26,653 nt of DNA from JBOGWY01 sp050694015. Its GTDB lineage: Bacteria; Actinomycetota; CADDZG01; WHSQ01. Under the pieces are notes generated by a model, which ran no database searches, had not been told where the DNA came from, and was given only the letters and a program-made list of their open reading frames with translations. Positions 7,447-15,600 of this stretch are shown in pieces; the stretch's first letter is position 1, and every line of letters starts with the position of its first letter. The stretch covers positions 1 through 26,653 of the forward strand of contig JBOGWY010000147.1 in the NCBI GenBank assembly GCA_050694015.1. Reading direction: 5' to 3'. Position numbers and translations under genes: made by a program.

Positions 7447-8706
7447 ATGCGGCTGGCCGATCTGCGCGATCGACTGCGCACGACGCTGTGGTTCATCCCC
7501 TCGCTCTGCGTGGCTGCCTCGGTGCTGCTCGTGTGGGCCACCGACATGATCGATCGGCGCTTCCCCGAGCTGCGCGAGAGCGTGCGCGTCGTGGGGAGCA
7601 ACGCCAGCGCCGAGACGGTCCTCACCACGATCGCAACCTCGATGATCTCGCTCACCGCGCTCGTGTTCTCGATCACCGTCGTGGTGCTCCAACTCGCCAG
7701 CACCCAGTTCTCGCCTCGGGTCCTCAGGACGTTCCTACGCGATCGACGCAGTCAGTTCGCGCTCGGTGTGTTCGTCGCGACGTTCGTGTACTCGCTCGTC
7801 ACGTTGCGATCGGTGGGCACTCAATCAGAGGAGTTCATCCCGCAGATCTCGGTGGGGGCCGCGTTCGCTCTCGTGATCCTGAGCTTGGGCGTCTTCGTGA
7901 TGTACATCAACAACATCGCGCAGTCGATCCGCGTCGCGTCGATCGTGAAATCCATCGGGGACGAGACGCGCGAGGTGATCGAGGAGCTCTACCCACCCGA
8001 CCTACGGGTTCCGGACGTGCGATGGAGCAGGCCCCCGCGCGCGCACCAGTTCTACGAGAGCCAGAAGGGCGGCGTGATCATCAGCGTGGACGAGGACGAT
8101 CTCGTCGAGTGGGCGCGCGACCACGATTGCGTGCTCGAGCTCCTGCAGGCCATCGGGGATTTCGTTCCGAAGGGTCAGCGCGTGCTCGCGCGTTACGGGG
8201 GCGGTGCGAAGGTGCCGCTCGATCCGTCCGATTTCATCTCGGTAGCGCACGAACGCACGATGCGCCAGGACATCGCGTTCGGCTTCCGGCAACTCGTCGA
8301 CATCGCGGAGCGCGCGCTGTCCCCGGCGATCAACGACCCGACCACCGCGGTCCAGTCCATCGATCAGATGCACGATCTGCTCCGGCGCCTCGCCGGACGA
8401 CCGTTCCCCGGCCCCTTCCGCGTCGACTCCGACGGCGACGTGCGTCTCGTGATGCAGGCGATGCGGTGGGAGGGATACGTGAGCCTCGCGATGGACGAGA
8501 TCCGTCAGTACGAGGGGCGCTCGCTCCAGGTCGCCCGCCGCTTCCGCGCGATGATCAACGATCTGCTGATCGTCGTCGACGACGACCGCCGCTCCGTCCT
8601 CGAGCGTGAGCTGGACCTACTCGACGAAGCGGTCACACGGCAGTTCCCCGATGCGGCCGATCGACGCGCCGCGGCCAGGCCCGACGAGCAGGGGATCGGC
8701 TACTAG
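7447..8706 (+). CDS. DUF2254 family membrane protein
   Basis: 419 residues. The N-terminal half has four hydrophobic helices (about 15-34, 58-85, 100-120, 132-157) with the signature ISLTALVFSITVVVLQLAS and FSPRVLRTFLRD that I recognise from DUF2254. The C-terminal half is soluble and contains the family-typical block FGFRQLVDIAERALSPAIN followed by DPTTAVQSIDQ. No biochemical function is established for the family. It follows the MFS gene by 36 nt on the same strand. Its TAG stop interlocks with the stop of the convergent protease gene (CTAG, 8703-8706). Confidence 0.92.
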   Translation: MRLADLRDRLRTTLWFIPSLCVAASVLLVWATDMIDRRFPELRESVRVVGSNASAETVLTTIATSMISLTALVFSITVVVLQLASTQFSPRVLRTFLRDRRSQFALGVFVATFVYSLVTLRSVGTQSEEFIPQISVGAAFALVILSLGVFVMYINNIAQSIRVASIVKSIGDETREVIEELYPPDLRVPDVRWSRPPRAHQFYESQKGGVIISVDEDDLVEWARDHDCVLELLQAIGDFVPKGQRVLARYGGGAKVPLDPSDFISVAHERTMRQDIAFGFRQLVDIAERALSPAINDPTTAVQSIDQMHDLLRRLAGRPFPGPFRVDSDGDVRLVMQAMRWEGYVSLAMDEIRQYEGRSLQVARRFRAMINDLLIVVDDDRRSVLERELDLLDEAVTRQFPDAADRRAAARPDEQGIGY

Positions 8707-10826
8707 CAGTCGCCCGCGGCCGAGTAGGTGTCGTCGCCCGCGAACGTCGCGCAGTAGATCGTCTGCGCCCCGCGGGCATGCGGAGGGACGGCACGCGTCG
8801 CCGTTCCCGTCGTGTCCGTCACCGCTTCACCGATCGGATCACCGTCGGCGAAGAACGCGATCGTGGCCCCCGCGACGGGTTCGGATCCGTCGACGGTCAC
8901 GAGCGTCGCGGTGATCACCTTGTTCACCCCGGCTCCGGTGACCGACGTCCTCAACACCGTCGGGACGATCGTTCGTCTCTCGAAGAGCTCGAGCACGATC
9001 TGCGCTTCGAACGCGAACGGAGCGGTCACCACCACGTAGCGGGCGTCTTCCGGAACGTCGGCCGCCGTCGGCCCGCGGTTCACTAGCGGCGCACCGCAGT
9101 CGGCGTCGTAGAAGGACATCGCCAGCACGTGGAACCCGATCGGATCGCTCCCACCGGTGCGAGCGAACAGCAGCGTGTCCCGGAACTCGGCCGGGATCTC
9201 GAAGACGTGGGCATCGAGCGACTGATTCACGGGCGGAAAGAGGCACGCGTTCTGGAACTCGCGTTGAGTCACGGACTCGCCGATGAAGGTAGGAGCCCCG
9301 AAGATCAGACCGTCTTCCTCGTAGACCGGGAGGTCGGGGGGCGCCGGGAACTCCGACGGGTCCGGAGCGGGATCGAGCCCGAGCGCGACGCGCACCGCCG
9401 CGAGCGCGTCGACCAGACCGTGCCCCTTTTCGTACGCCGAGGAGTTGTCGGGGTTGCCGTCGTCGACGAACAGCCCGTAGGACGAGTTCCACGCGAACTT
9501 GTGCGCGGTGTCTTCGAGGAGGTTCTCGACCTCGGCCGGTGTGAGCGATGGGTCCGCCTGCAGCACCTGCGCGACGATGCCGGCTACGTTCGGTGCGGCC
9601 ATCGACGTACCCGTCAACGACGCGTAGTTGTCGTCGACCGGGACCCCCAGCATCGTGCAGACGGGCAGCGTCACGCGGCAGGTCGACACGATGTCGGTAC
9701 CGGGGGCGGCGACGTCGGGCCACGTCTCGGGACGGTCCCACTCGCCGCGCGACGACGATCCGTCGATCGAACCGTCGCGCCGTCCATCGTTTTCATCGCG
9801 GTAGTTCGCCACGCAGATGATGCCGGGCGTCGGGTTGATGCATTCGGCGGTCGTCGTGGGACGGAATCCGGAGCCGAAGCTGTTGCCGGCCGCGAAGACG
9901 ACGGTCACGCCGGCGTCGACGAGCGCCTCCTGTAGCTTCCAGGTCGCCTGGTGGAACACGCCGTTGTCCGGATCGTAATCCTGGTACACCGAACCCCACG
10001 AGTTGTTCACCACGCGGATGGCGGGCGTCACCTCATCGTGGTTCTCGAGCACCCAGGCGAGCCCGTCGAGTGCGTTCTCTACGGTGAGGAACGTCCCGGA
10101 GCTGACTCCATAGAGCGTCGCTCCCGGTGCCGCGCCGTGGAAGCGACCACCAGACGCTTGTCCCGTGCCGGCGACGATCCCCGCCACGTGCGTGCCGTGG
10201 CCTCCGGCCGAGGGCGTGTCGGTGTCTGCGAAGGGGACCGCCACCTTCCGCGTCCGGCACTCCGCGAATGGCGTCGCCGCGGTCGCGCCGGGCATCCCCG
10301 CGGGACAGATCAGCTTCACGTTGCGACCCATGCGCGACATGAGGTCGGGATGCGTCCCGTCGACACCAGAGTCCACCACCGCGACGCCGACACCCGAGCC
10401 GTCGATGACGCTGCCGTCGGTGAGCGTGACCTCACCGTTCAGGACGTTCTGTCCTCGCGTAGCGCGGTGCGATGTCTCGGTGAACAGCCGGATCGGGGCA
10501 TTGGCCTCGACGTACTGGATCCCGGGGGCGGCGGCGACGTCTTCGAACTCGCTCGCGCTGCCGTAGGCAACGAAGACGTCGATCGCGTCGTAGGTCGTGC
10601 CGGTTTCGAGCCCGGCGGCTCGTGCCGCGGCGAGTCCCACGGGGAGATCGATCTCCTCATCTAGGTGGACGAGAGCACTCGTGCGCCCCGCCGATCCGGC
10701 GACCGTGTCGTCGATAGGGGCCATCTGTGGTGCCGCCTCGACGGGACCGGGGAGGGATGCCGCGACGAAGAGCAGCGCGGCCGGAACCGCGACGAGGCAG
10801 TGACGAGGTGCGAAGGGCAGGCTCAC
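8703..10826 (-). CDS. Secreted S8 (subtilisin-like) serine protease with C-terminal Ig-like domain
   Basis: 707 residues. A signal peptide covers residues 1-32 (cleavage near VEAAPQ), followed by a prodomain-like segment (about 45-115). The catalytic domain carries Asp152 (VAVVDSGVDGTHPDL), His210 (GGHGTHVAGIVAG), oxyanion Asn315 (FAAGNS) and Ser408 (LTGTSMAAPNVAG), so it should be active. Cysteines at 174, 190, 329, 338, 383 and 390 suggest extracellular disulfides. After a linker, residues 500-620 form an uncharacterised beta-rich region and about 621-707 resemble a bacterial Ig-like repeat (VAGATIAFFADGDPIGE). No LPXTG motif or anchor helix is seen, so it is probably released. It is the last gene of the secreted-enzyme cluster, 75 nt after the seven-helix membrane protein gene. 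Confidence 0.94.
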   Translation of the reverse strand: MSLPFAPRHCLVAVPAALLFVAASLPGPVEAAPQMAPIDDTVAGSAGRTSALVHLDEEIDLPVGLAAARAAGLETGTTYDAIDVFVAYGSASEFEDVAAAPGIQYVEANAPIRLFTETSHRATRGQNVLNGEVTLTDGSVIDGSGVGVAVVDSGVDGTHPDLMSRMGRNVKLICPAGMPGATAATPFAECRTRKVAVPFADTDTPSAGGHGTHVAGIVAGTGQASGGRFHGAAPGATLYGVSSGTFLTVENALDGLAWVLENHDEVTPAIRVVNNSWGSVYQDYDPDNGVFHQATWKLQEALVDAGVTVVFAAGNSFGSGFRPTTTAECINPTPGIICVANYRDENDGRRDGSIDGSSSRGEWDRPETWPDVAAPGTDIVSTCRVTLPVCTMLGVPVDDNYASLTGTSMAAPNVAGIVAQVLQADPSLTPAEVENLLEDTAHKFAWNSSYGLFVDDGNPDNSSAYEKGHGLVDALAAVRVALGLDPAPDPSEFPAPPDLPVYEEDGLIFGAPTFIGESVTQREFQNACLFPPVNQSLDAHVFEIPAEFRDTLLFARTGGSDPIGFHVLAMSFYDADCGAPLVNRGPTAADVPEDARYVVVTAPFAFEAQIVLELFERRTIVPTVLRTSVTGAGVNKVITATLVTVDGSEPVAGATIAFFADGDPIGEAVTDTTGTATRAVPPHARGAQTIYCATFAGDDTYSAAGDC

Positions 10827-10871
10827 TGGGTCCCCCAGAGATGGACCAACAGAGCAAGCACTTCTGCAGAG

Positions 10872-10891
10872 CCGGGGCGATTCCTCCCCGG
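10872..10891 (-). terminator. Weak hairpin between two minus-strand genes
   Basis: CCGGGG (10872-10877) and CCCCGG (10886-10891) form a perfect 6-bp stem with an 8-nt loop in the 75-nt gap between the membrane-protein gene and the protease gene. No U-tract follows, so this may be an attenuating or processing hairpin and not a true intrinsic terminator. Confidence 0.3.
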
Positions 10892-10901
10892 GTGCCGGGG
10901 C

Positions 10902-12131
10902 TTAGGGCGTCGGGGTCGCCGCCGGGGTTGCTCCTTGCGAGTAGTCGATCGGATGGTCGAGCGGTTTGGATTCGAAGAAGGCGAGGTAGAAGCGCCCCTC
11001 GTCGGTGGTGAAGACGTTGAACACCAAGAGGTCGTTCGTGCGGCGGATCACACAGAGCGGAACCCCGGATGCGTCCACACCGCACCCGAGCGTTCGGAAC
11101 GAGCTATCGAACGGCAGCGCGAACAACGCGTCGACGTTCTGGGGGTGGGCGACCTGCCTCCCGGCGGCCGGATCCGTATTGCGCCACGCGAAGTAGAGGC
11201 GAAGCAGCGCCTCGTCCTGCGTCGCGGCTCCGAAGTTCGCCGCCACCGCGCCCGCAGGCTCCATCGGAGGTGGGGTGAAGCGCGGGGACGCGGTGGTGCC
11301 GGGGTCGCTCGAGACGCTCGCCGACGCCATCGCCGCGGACACTACGAGGAACATCGATACGAGGCTGGTGGTCACCCAGTTCGGGATGCGAAGCCGTTCG
11401 ATCTTGTGGCGGTTCCTCCTTAGCGCATACCAACCGGGAGCGAAGAACGAGAAGATCCCGAGCGAACAGAGGGGCCACCAGATCCAGATCGATCCCGGGT
11501 CGGAGAACCACGAGAGGACGTAGAAGAACGCGCGCCCGATGTACGCGGCGGGCAGGCCGAGGATCGCGGAGACGCCGATCAGCGCGGCCACGGAGTAGCG
11601 GAACGTCAACGTCACCGTGAAGAGCAAGGCGACGATGGCGGACATCGCGATGCCCACGATCCCGACGGATTCTTCCAACATGAGTATGAGCGTCATGGAG
11701 AACGCGGCCCAGCTGATCGCGAACGAAACGATGAAGTCGATGTGCGGCTGGGTGCGCGGTTTCTTCTTCGCGAGCGACAGCCCTGCCATCGCCTCCCGCT
11801 CGAGCTCGGACGGTTGCTTCGCCTCGCGTGGCTGCATCTCGTCGCGGCGCGGGAGTTCCCACGGGACCGGTGGGTCGTCCGTCTTCCAGGTGATCGTCCC
11901 GGTCTTGTCGAGCTCGATCTCGTCGCGCCGCGCTCGGATGAACGGGTACGTGACGGCCAGGAACGCCTGCGTCATGAGCGTGATGGCGATGTAGCGGCCC
12001 CACGTGAACGTCTCGCCGTTCAGCGGGTACCAGAGGAGACCGATGAACGGGATCGCGACGATGCCGAACGCGAGCCGTGCCCAGCTATACGGCGGGAAGT
12101 GCTCGTTCCACCAACGATCGGCGCGCCCCAT
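10902..12131 (-). CDS. Unrecognised polytopic membrane protein with C-terminal extracytoplasmic domain
   Basis: 409 residues; I do not recognise a family. Hydrophobic helices appear at about 18-36, 46-66, 131-152, 155-176, 179-206, 214-234 and 251-273. A charged cytoplasmic loop (67-130) is rich in Arg, Lys and Glu. After the last helix comes a Ser/Pro/Thr-rich linker (274-293) and a domain of about 105 residues with two cysteines (350, 360) that could form a disulfide. Its helix-plus-strand pattern is loosely reminiscent of NTF2/SnoaL-like folds, which is only a guess. It ends in a Pro/Thr/Ala tail. The ATG lies 32 nt after the phosphoesterase stop, so the two are probably co-transcribed. 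The seven-helix-plus-sensor layout could be a receptor or an assembly factor for the neighbouring secreted enzymes. Confidence 0.75.
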   Translation of the reverse strand: MGRADRWWNEHFPPYSWARLAFGIVAIPFIGLLWYPLNGETFTWGRYIAITLMTQAFLAVTYPFIRARRDEIELDKTGTITWKTDDPPVPWELPRRDEMQPREAKQPSELEREAMAGLSLAKKKPRTQPHIDFIVSFAISWAAFSMTLILMLEESVGIVGIAMSAIVALLFTVTLTFRYSVAALIGVSAILGLPAAYIGRAFFYVLSWFSDPGSIWIWWPLCSLGIFSFFAPGWYALRRNRHKIERLRIPNWVTTSLVSMFLVVSAAMASASVSSDPGTTASPRFTPPPMEPAGAVAANFGAATQDEALLRLYFAWRNTDPAAGRQVAHPQNVDALFALPFDSSFRTLGCGVDASGVPLCVIRRTNDLLVFNVFTTDEGRFYLAFFESKPLDHPIDYSQGATPAATPTP

Positions 12132-12163
12132 CTCGTGAGAATCGGCTCACCAGAGTGGGCTCC

Positions 12164-13570
12164 TTAGCTATCGGTATCGGGCAGATCGGGACAATCCCGC
12201 TGCTTCAGGATCAGTTTCCGGCCCTCGGGGTCCGGCTCCTGGGTGAAGTCGAAGGCCTTCAACATGTTCTCGGCGTCGCCATCTCGTTCGGTCATGGACG
12301 GCAGACCGAAGATCGTCTCCACGAACTTCAGCGCGCTGGAGAATTCGTAGGTCGTCGAATCGATGAAGCCTTTCTTGGCCCAGGGGGAGATGATCAGCAA
12401 CGGCACGCGGGGACCGAGCCCGAAGATGTCCACTTGCGGCGGTTCGACGTGGTCGTAGAAACCACCGAAGTCGTCCCAGAAGAGGATCACCGCGGTGCTC
12501 TCCCAATACTCGGAGCTCATCAGCGTGTTGAGGTAACGCACTGTCCAGTTCTCGCCCTCACACACGCTCTTGACCCCGGGATGCTCGTTGTACTTCTCGG
12601 GCGGGGTAACCCACGACACGGTCTTTAGGTTGCCGTGGGTGATGTCGGGCATCGCTCGCCTCTCGGGCACGACGTGCGTGTCCCAGTACTTCGAGAAGCG
12701 GATGTGTTCGATCGCGTGCAACGCGTTGCGCCAGTCGTTGTCGTCGGCGTAGTAGCGCCACGAGATCTCGTACTGGTTCAAGATGTCGGGCAGCACGGGG
12801 AAGTCGAAGCATGCGGAGATCTGCTCCCACTGGTCCTGGATGTACTTGAGGTCGACCGCCTGTTCCGCGCGCATCACACGCTCGGCCTCACGCGCGGTCA
12901 TCTCTTTGAACGCGTGCACCTTTTCCTCAAGGTCCGTGCAGTAGGAAGCCGCGACGCCGTCGGACTCCTTCGAGTGCGCGCCGGTCGACAGTTTGTTGCT
13001 GACCGCACGGCCCCCTTGTGCGGCGAGGATGTAGAGATGCTCCGGGAACGTCGGCCCGTACATCGACGAGAACATGCGGTCGCCGAGGACGAACTCGTCG
13101 GCGTACGCCCAGTAATTCGGGAGCGTCTCGCGCCGGAACGCCTCGTAGCCGTCGAGCGTGTCGCCGTAGAGCGGGAGCGCGTCGAAGCCGTTCATCTTGC
13201 CGCCGTTGATCGCGATGAGGCCGTCTACGAAGTCGTGGCCGAGGTCGTGATACAGGATGTCGGCGGCGTCCTCGAGCGGGATGCGCCGCCCGTCGGATGT
13301 CTCGCCGGACATCGCACCGTCGGCACCGGGATACCGCCCGAAGTAGTTGTCGAAGGTGCGGTTCTCCTTGATCAGGATCACCACATGCTCGATCGGGGTC
13401 TCGACCTTCTCCACGGGCTCGCCGGTGACGACCGGAGTCGGGCCTGGGTTGCCGCCCCGCCGGGAGCTCGACCCATCCCTCGTCTCTCCGGCGCTCGTGC
13501 AGGCGAATGCCACGGCCATCGCTGCGAGGGCGGCGACGAGACGGCTCGGGATCGGAGTCATGGCCCGCAT
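12164..13570 (-). CDS. Secreted phosphoesterase lipoprotein (phospholipase C/acid phosphatase family)
   Basis: Alkaline-phosphatase-superfamily protein of the PF04185 phosphoesterase type. With the ATG at 13570 it has 468 residues; ATG 13561 is equally possible, and neither has a good ribosome-binding site. A short lipoprotein signal ends in VAFAC (Cys24 as acylation site) followed by a Ser/Gly-rich tether, so it is probably anchored outside the membrane. The hallmark HVVILIKENRTFDNYFG (about 62-78) holds the metal/nucleophile region. The C-terminal half has FWDDFGGFYDHVEPP and GPRVPLLIISPWAKKG, also typical. Family members cleave phospholipid headgroups or phosphomonoesters. It heads the minus-strand secreted-enzyme cluster. 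Confidence 0.9.
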   Translation of the reverse strand: MRAMTPIPSRLVAALAAMAVAFACTSAGETRDGSSSRRGGNPGPTPVVTGEPVEKVETPIEHVVILIKENRTFDNYFGRYPGADGAMSGETSDGRRIPLEDAADILYHDLGHDFVDGLIAINGGKMNGFDALPLYGDTLDGYEAFRRETLPNYWAYADEFVLGDRMFSSMYGPTFPEHLYILAAQGGRAVSNKLSTGAHSKESDGVAASYCTDLEEKVHAFKEMTAREAERVMRAEQAVDLKYIQDQWEQISACFDFPVLPDILNQYEISWRYYADDNDWRNALHAIEHIRFSKYWDTHVVPERRAMPDITHGNLKTVSWVTPPEKYNEHPGVKSVCEGENWTVRYLNTLMSSEYWESTAVILFWDDFGGFYDHVEPPQVDIFGLGPRVPLLIISPWAKKGFIDSTTYEFSSALKFVETIFGLPSMTERDGDAENMLKAFDFTQEPDPEGRKLILKQRDCPDLPDTDS

Positions 13571-13680
13571 GAAACCAGACCGGGGACCCGCCCGGGACGC
13601 GCGCCGCGCCGCGCCTGGTGCTCGCACCGCTGCGGTTGTTACGGTCGAGAAGTCGGAGTTGACTCAAGGAGGAGGCCTCG

Positions 13681-14178
13681 ATGCCGGAATACACGCGACA
13701 CGACGAAGGCACGTTTTCGTGGGCAGATCTGTCCACCACCGACACCGACGCGGCCAGGAGGTTCTACTCGGCCGTCTTCGGATGGGAACTCGACGTTCAG
13801 CAGATCCCCGAGGAGGCGGGTGGCGGCGTCTACATCGTGGCGAAGCGGAACGGTAAGGATGTCTGTGCGATCCAGGAGCAGCGCGCCGATCAGCGTGACG
13901 CCGGTGTGCCCCCGATGTGGAACGCCTATTTCACCGTCGAGGACGTGGACACGAAGGCGAAGGAGATCGAGGCCAACGGCGGCACCGTGCACGCGCCACC
14001 GTTCGACGTGATGACGGCGGGACGGATGACCGTCGCGCAGGATCCCACCGGCGGGTTCTTCTCACTGTGGCAAGCGAAGGACACGATCGGGGCGTACGTG
14101 CTCGCGGAGCCCAACACACTGAGGAGAACTGCGACGCCACGGTCGAGAAGATCACCGCCAACGGCGGCACCGTCATGA
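13681..14178 (+). CDS. VOC-family protein, truncated (first domain intact, second lost)
   Basis: 165 residues from an ATG with a strong AAGGAGGAGG site. Residues 8-140 form one complete VOC/glyoxalase-like domain (FSWADLSTTDTDAARRFYS, then VFGWELD, and DPTGGFFSLWQ at the end). Family relatives have two such domains and about 260 residues. Here the frame after YVLAEPNTL, the normal entry to domain 2, runs into an unrelated Arg/Ser/Pro-rich tail and stops. The end of domain 2 survives in another frame immediately downstream. So the gene has suffered an internal deletion with a frame change, or the assembly is wrong here. Domain 1 alone might still fold, since many VOC proteins are single-domain dimers, but a function is doubtful. 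Confidence 0.8.
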   Translation: MPEYTRHDEGTFSWADLSTTDTDAARRFYSAVFGWELDVQQIPEEAGGGVYIVAKRNGKDVCAIQEQRADQRDAGVPPMWNAYFTVEDVDTKAKEIEANGGTVHAPPFDVMTAGRMTVAQDPTGGFFSLWQAKDTIGAYVLAEPNTLRRTATPRSRRSPPTAAPS

Positions 14179-14273
14179 TGCCGCCGCAGACGGTCGCGGG
14201 GGCCGGTCGCTTCGCGATCGTCGCCGATCCGCAGAATGCCGCGTTCGGCGTGATCGAACCCGACGCTTCTTAG
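14121..14273 (+). pseudogene. Remnant of the second VOC domain, out of frame
   Basis: In the third forward frame, 14121-14273 reads EENCDATVEKITANGGTVMM, then a PPQ...GRFAIVADPQNAAFGVIEP segment and a stop. This is the normal C-terminal third of a two-domain VOC protein. Roughly 70-85 residues that should lie between NTL of the preceding frame and this segment are missing. The join falls at about 14118-14123. Confidence 0.75.
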
Positions 14274-14286
14274 AGGACCACCAGGC

Positions 14287-14321
14287 CGAGGGCCCGCGTC
14301 CGCTTCGGGCGCGGGCCCTCG
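14287..14321. terminator. Strong bidirectional hairpin terminator
   Basis: CGAGGGCCCGCG (14287-14298) pairs perfectly with CGCGGGCCCTCG (14310-14321), a 12-bp GC stem with an 11-nt loop that can pair further (CCG/CGG). It lies between the converging VOC remnant and rsgA, 14 nt and 6 nt from their stops. No long U-tract follows on either strand. It is the only tail-to-tail junction in the window with room for such an element. Confidence 0.75.
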
Positions 14322-14326
14322 CGCGT

Positions 14327-15406
14327 CTAGTGGTTCGTGCGGCCCCTCGCTTTCGAGCGGGCCATGACGTCGCGATGGATCCGGCCCCACTTTTTGGCCT
14401 CTTCGCGCGCCAGCCGCACGTCTTTGCGACGCGCGACCGCGGCGAGCTCTCGTAGCTGCTTGCGGTAGCTCTCGAAACGCGCCTCGTCAAGGTCCCCGGT
14501 GGCGACGGCGCCCGCGACCGCGCACCCCGGCTCCCCGTTGTGCGCGCAGTCCCGGAAACGACACAACTCGGCGAGCGCGTAGATGTCCGAGAACGACTGG
14601 TCGATGCCGTCGTCTCCGTCGTAGAGCTGCAGCTCGCGCATGCCGGGCGTGTCGATCAGCGCGCCGCCGCCCGGCAACGGGATCAGCTCTCTGTGCGTGG
14701 TCGTGTGCCGGCCCTTGCCGTCGATGCGCACCTCTTTCGCCTCCATGACGACGCGGCCCATCAATGCGTTGATGAGGCTGGACTTCCCAGCTCCCGAGGG
14801 TCCGAGCACCGCGATCGTAGGAGCGCCGTCGAGATACCGGCTCAGTCCTTCGAGACCGTCACCCGTGACGACGCTGACGGCGTGGACCTCGACACCCGGC
14901 GCGATGTCCATCACCTTCACGAGGTCCTCGCCGACGTCGAAGCCGAGGTCGGACTTCGTGAGGACGACAGTCGGCGTCGCACCGCTCTCCCACCCAACGG
15001 TGAGGTAGCGTTCGATGCGACGCAGGTTCGGGCCGCGGTCGAAGGGGTCGACTATGAACACGATGTCGACGTTCGCCGCTACGACCTGAGCGTTCGCCTC
15101 GAAGCCCGCGGTCTTGCGCACGAAGCTCGATCGGCGATCGAGGATCGCGCGTACGACGGCACTCTCTTTGTCGACGCGTTCCACGGCGATCCAGTCGCCC
15201 ACCGCGGGAAGGTCCTCACGCGTGGCCGCGTCGTAGCTCATCTTGCCCGGTACCAACCCGGCGAGCTCTCCCGCCGCGGTCAGGATCCGGTACGAGCCCC
15301 TGTGTTCGACGGCGACGCGCGCGGGCTCGAGGCGCGCATCACCGAGTTGATCGAGTTGTTCCTGCCGCTCGGCGTTCCAGCCGAGCTCGGACAGATCGAA
15401 AGACAA
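14327..15406 (-). CDS. rsgA: Ribosome small-subunit biogenesis GTPase RsgA
   Basis: 359 residues with the circularly permuted GTPase order that defines RsgA (YjeQ/YloQ): G4 LTKSD (149-153), then G1 GPSGAGKSS (202-210), switch-I HTTTH (234-238) and G3 DTPGMREL (252-259). The zinc site C-x4-C-x-H-x5-C (Cys282, Cys287, His289, Cys295) follows, then a basic helical tail. An OB-fold-like segment (about 38-95) precedes the GTPase. RsgA helps 30S subunit maturation and releases RbfA. The start is TTG 15406, with AAAGGAG 6 nt upstream. A perfect inverted repeat lies 27 nt before the start codon. Transcribed alone. Confidence 0.95.
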   Translation of the reverse strand: MSFDLSELGWNAERQEQLDQLGDARLEPARVAVEHRGSYRILTAAGELAGLVPGKMSYDAATREDLPAVGDWIAVERVDKESAVVRAILDRRSSFVRKTAGFEANAQVVAANVDIVFIVDPFDRGPNLRRIERYLTVGWESGATPTVVLTKSDLGFDVGEDLVKVMDIAPGVEVHAVSVVTGDGLEGLSRYLDGAPTIAVLGPSGAGKSSLINALMGRVVMEAKEVRIDGKGRHTTTHRELIPLPGGGALIDTPGMRELQLYDGDDGIDQSFSDIYALAELCRFRDCAHNGEPGCAVAGAVATGDLDEARFESYRKQLRELAAVARRKDVRLAREEAKKWGRIHRDVMARSKARGRTNH

Positions 15407-15433
15407 CGTTCTCTCCTTTGCTTACGAGCGATA

Positions 15434-15453
15434 TCGGGCATGCGTATGCCCGA
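15434..15453. promoter_or_regulatory. Perfect inverted repeat upstream of rsgA
   Basis: TCGGGCAT-GCGT-ATGCCCGA: 8-bp arms with a 4-nt spacer, 27 nt before the rsgA start codon and about 150 nt before the divergent VOC gene. It could be a dimeric-regulator operator or a hairpin in the rsgA leader. The almost symmetric spacer favours a DNA site slightly. Confidence 0.45.
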
Positions 15454-15588
15454 CGGGCGTGCTCTTAAGCGAGGGAGATGCATGAAGGAACGTGCGTAGG
15501 AGCGAACGCGGCCGGGCTAGGTAACCGATCCCTTTGCCATAGCGTGCTCCCTTCGATCCGGTCTCGACGAACGCCGGACGTCGAGCAT

Positions 15589-15594
15589 CATAAT
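15589..15594 (+). promoter_or_regulatory. Candidate -10 box for a leaderless VOC transcript
   Basis: CATAAT lies 6 nt before ATG 15601, with no ribosome-binding site between. It sits in a locally AT-rich patch, as expected for a -10 element of a leaderless message. Confidence 0.35.
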
Positions 15595-15600
15595 CGCGTG

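Noticed and set aside
6420..8609. Long plus-strand open frame spanning the MFS and DUF2254 genes
   Set aside because: Arg-rich low-complexity translation crossing two well-supported genes in another frame; no motif.
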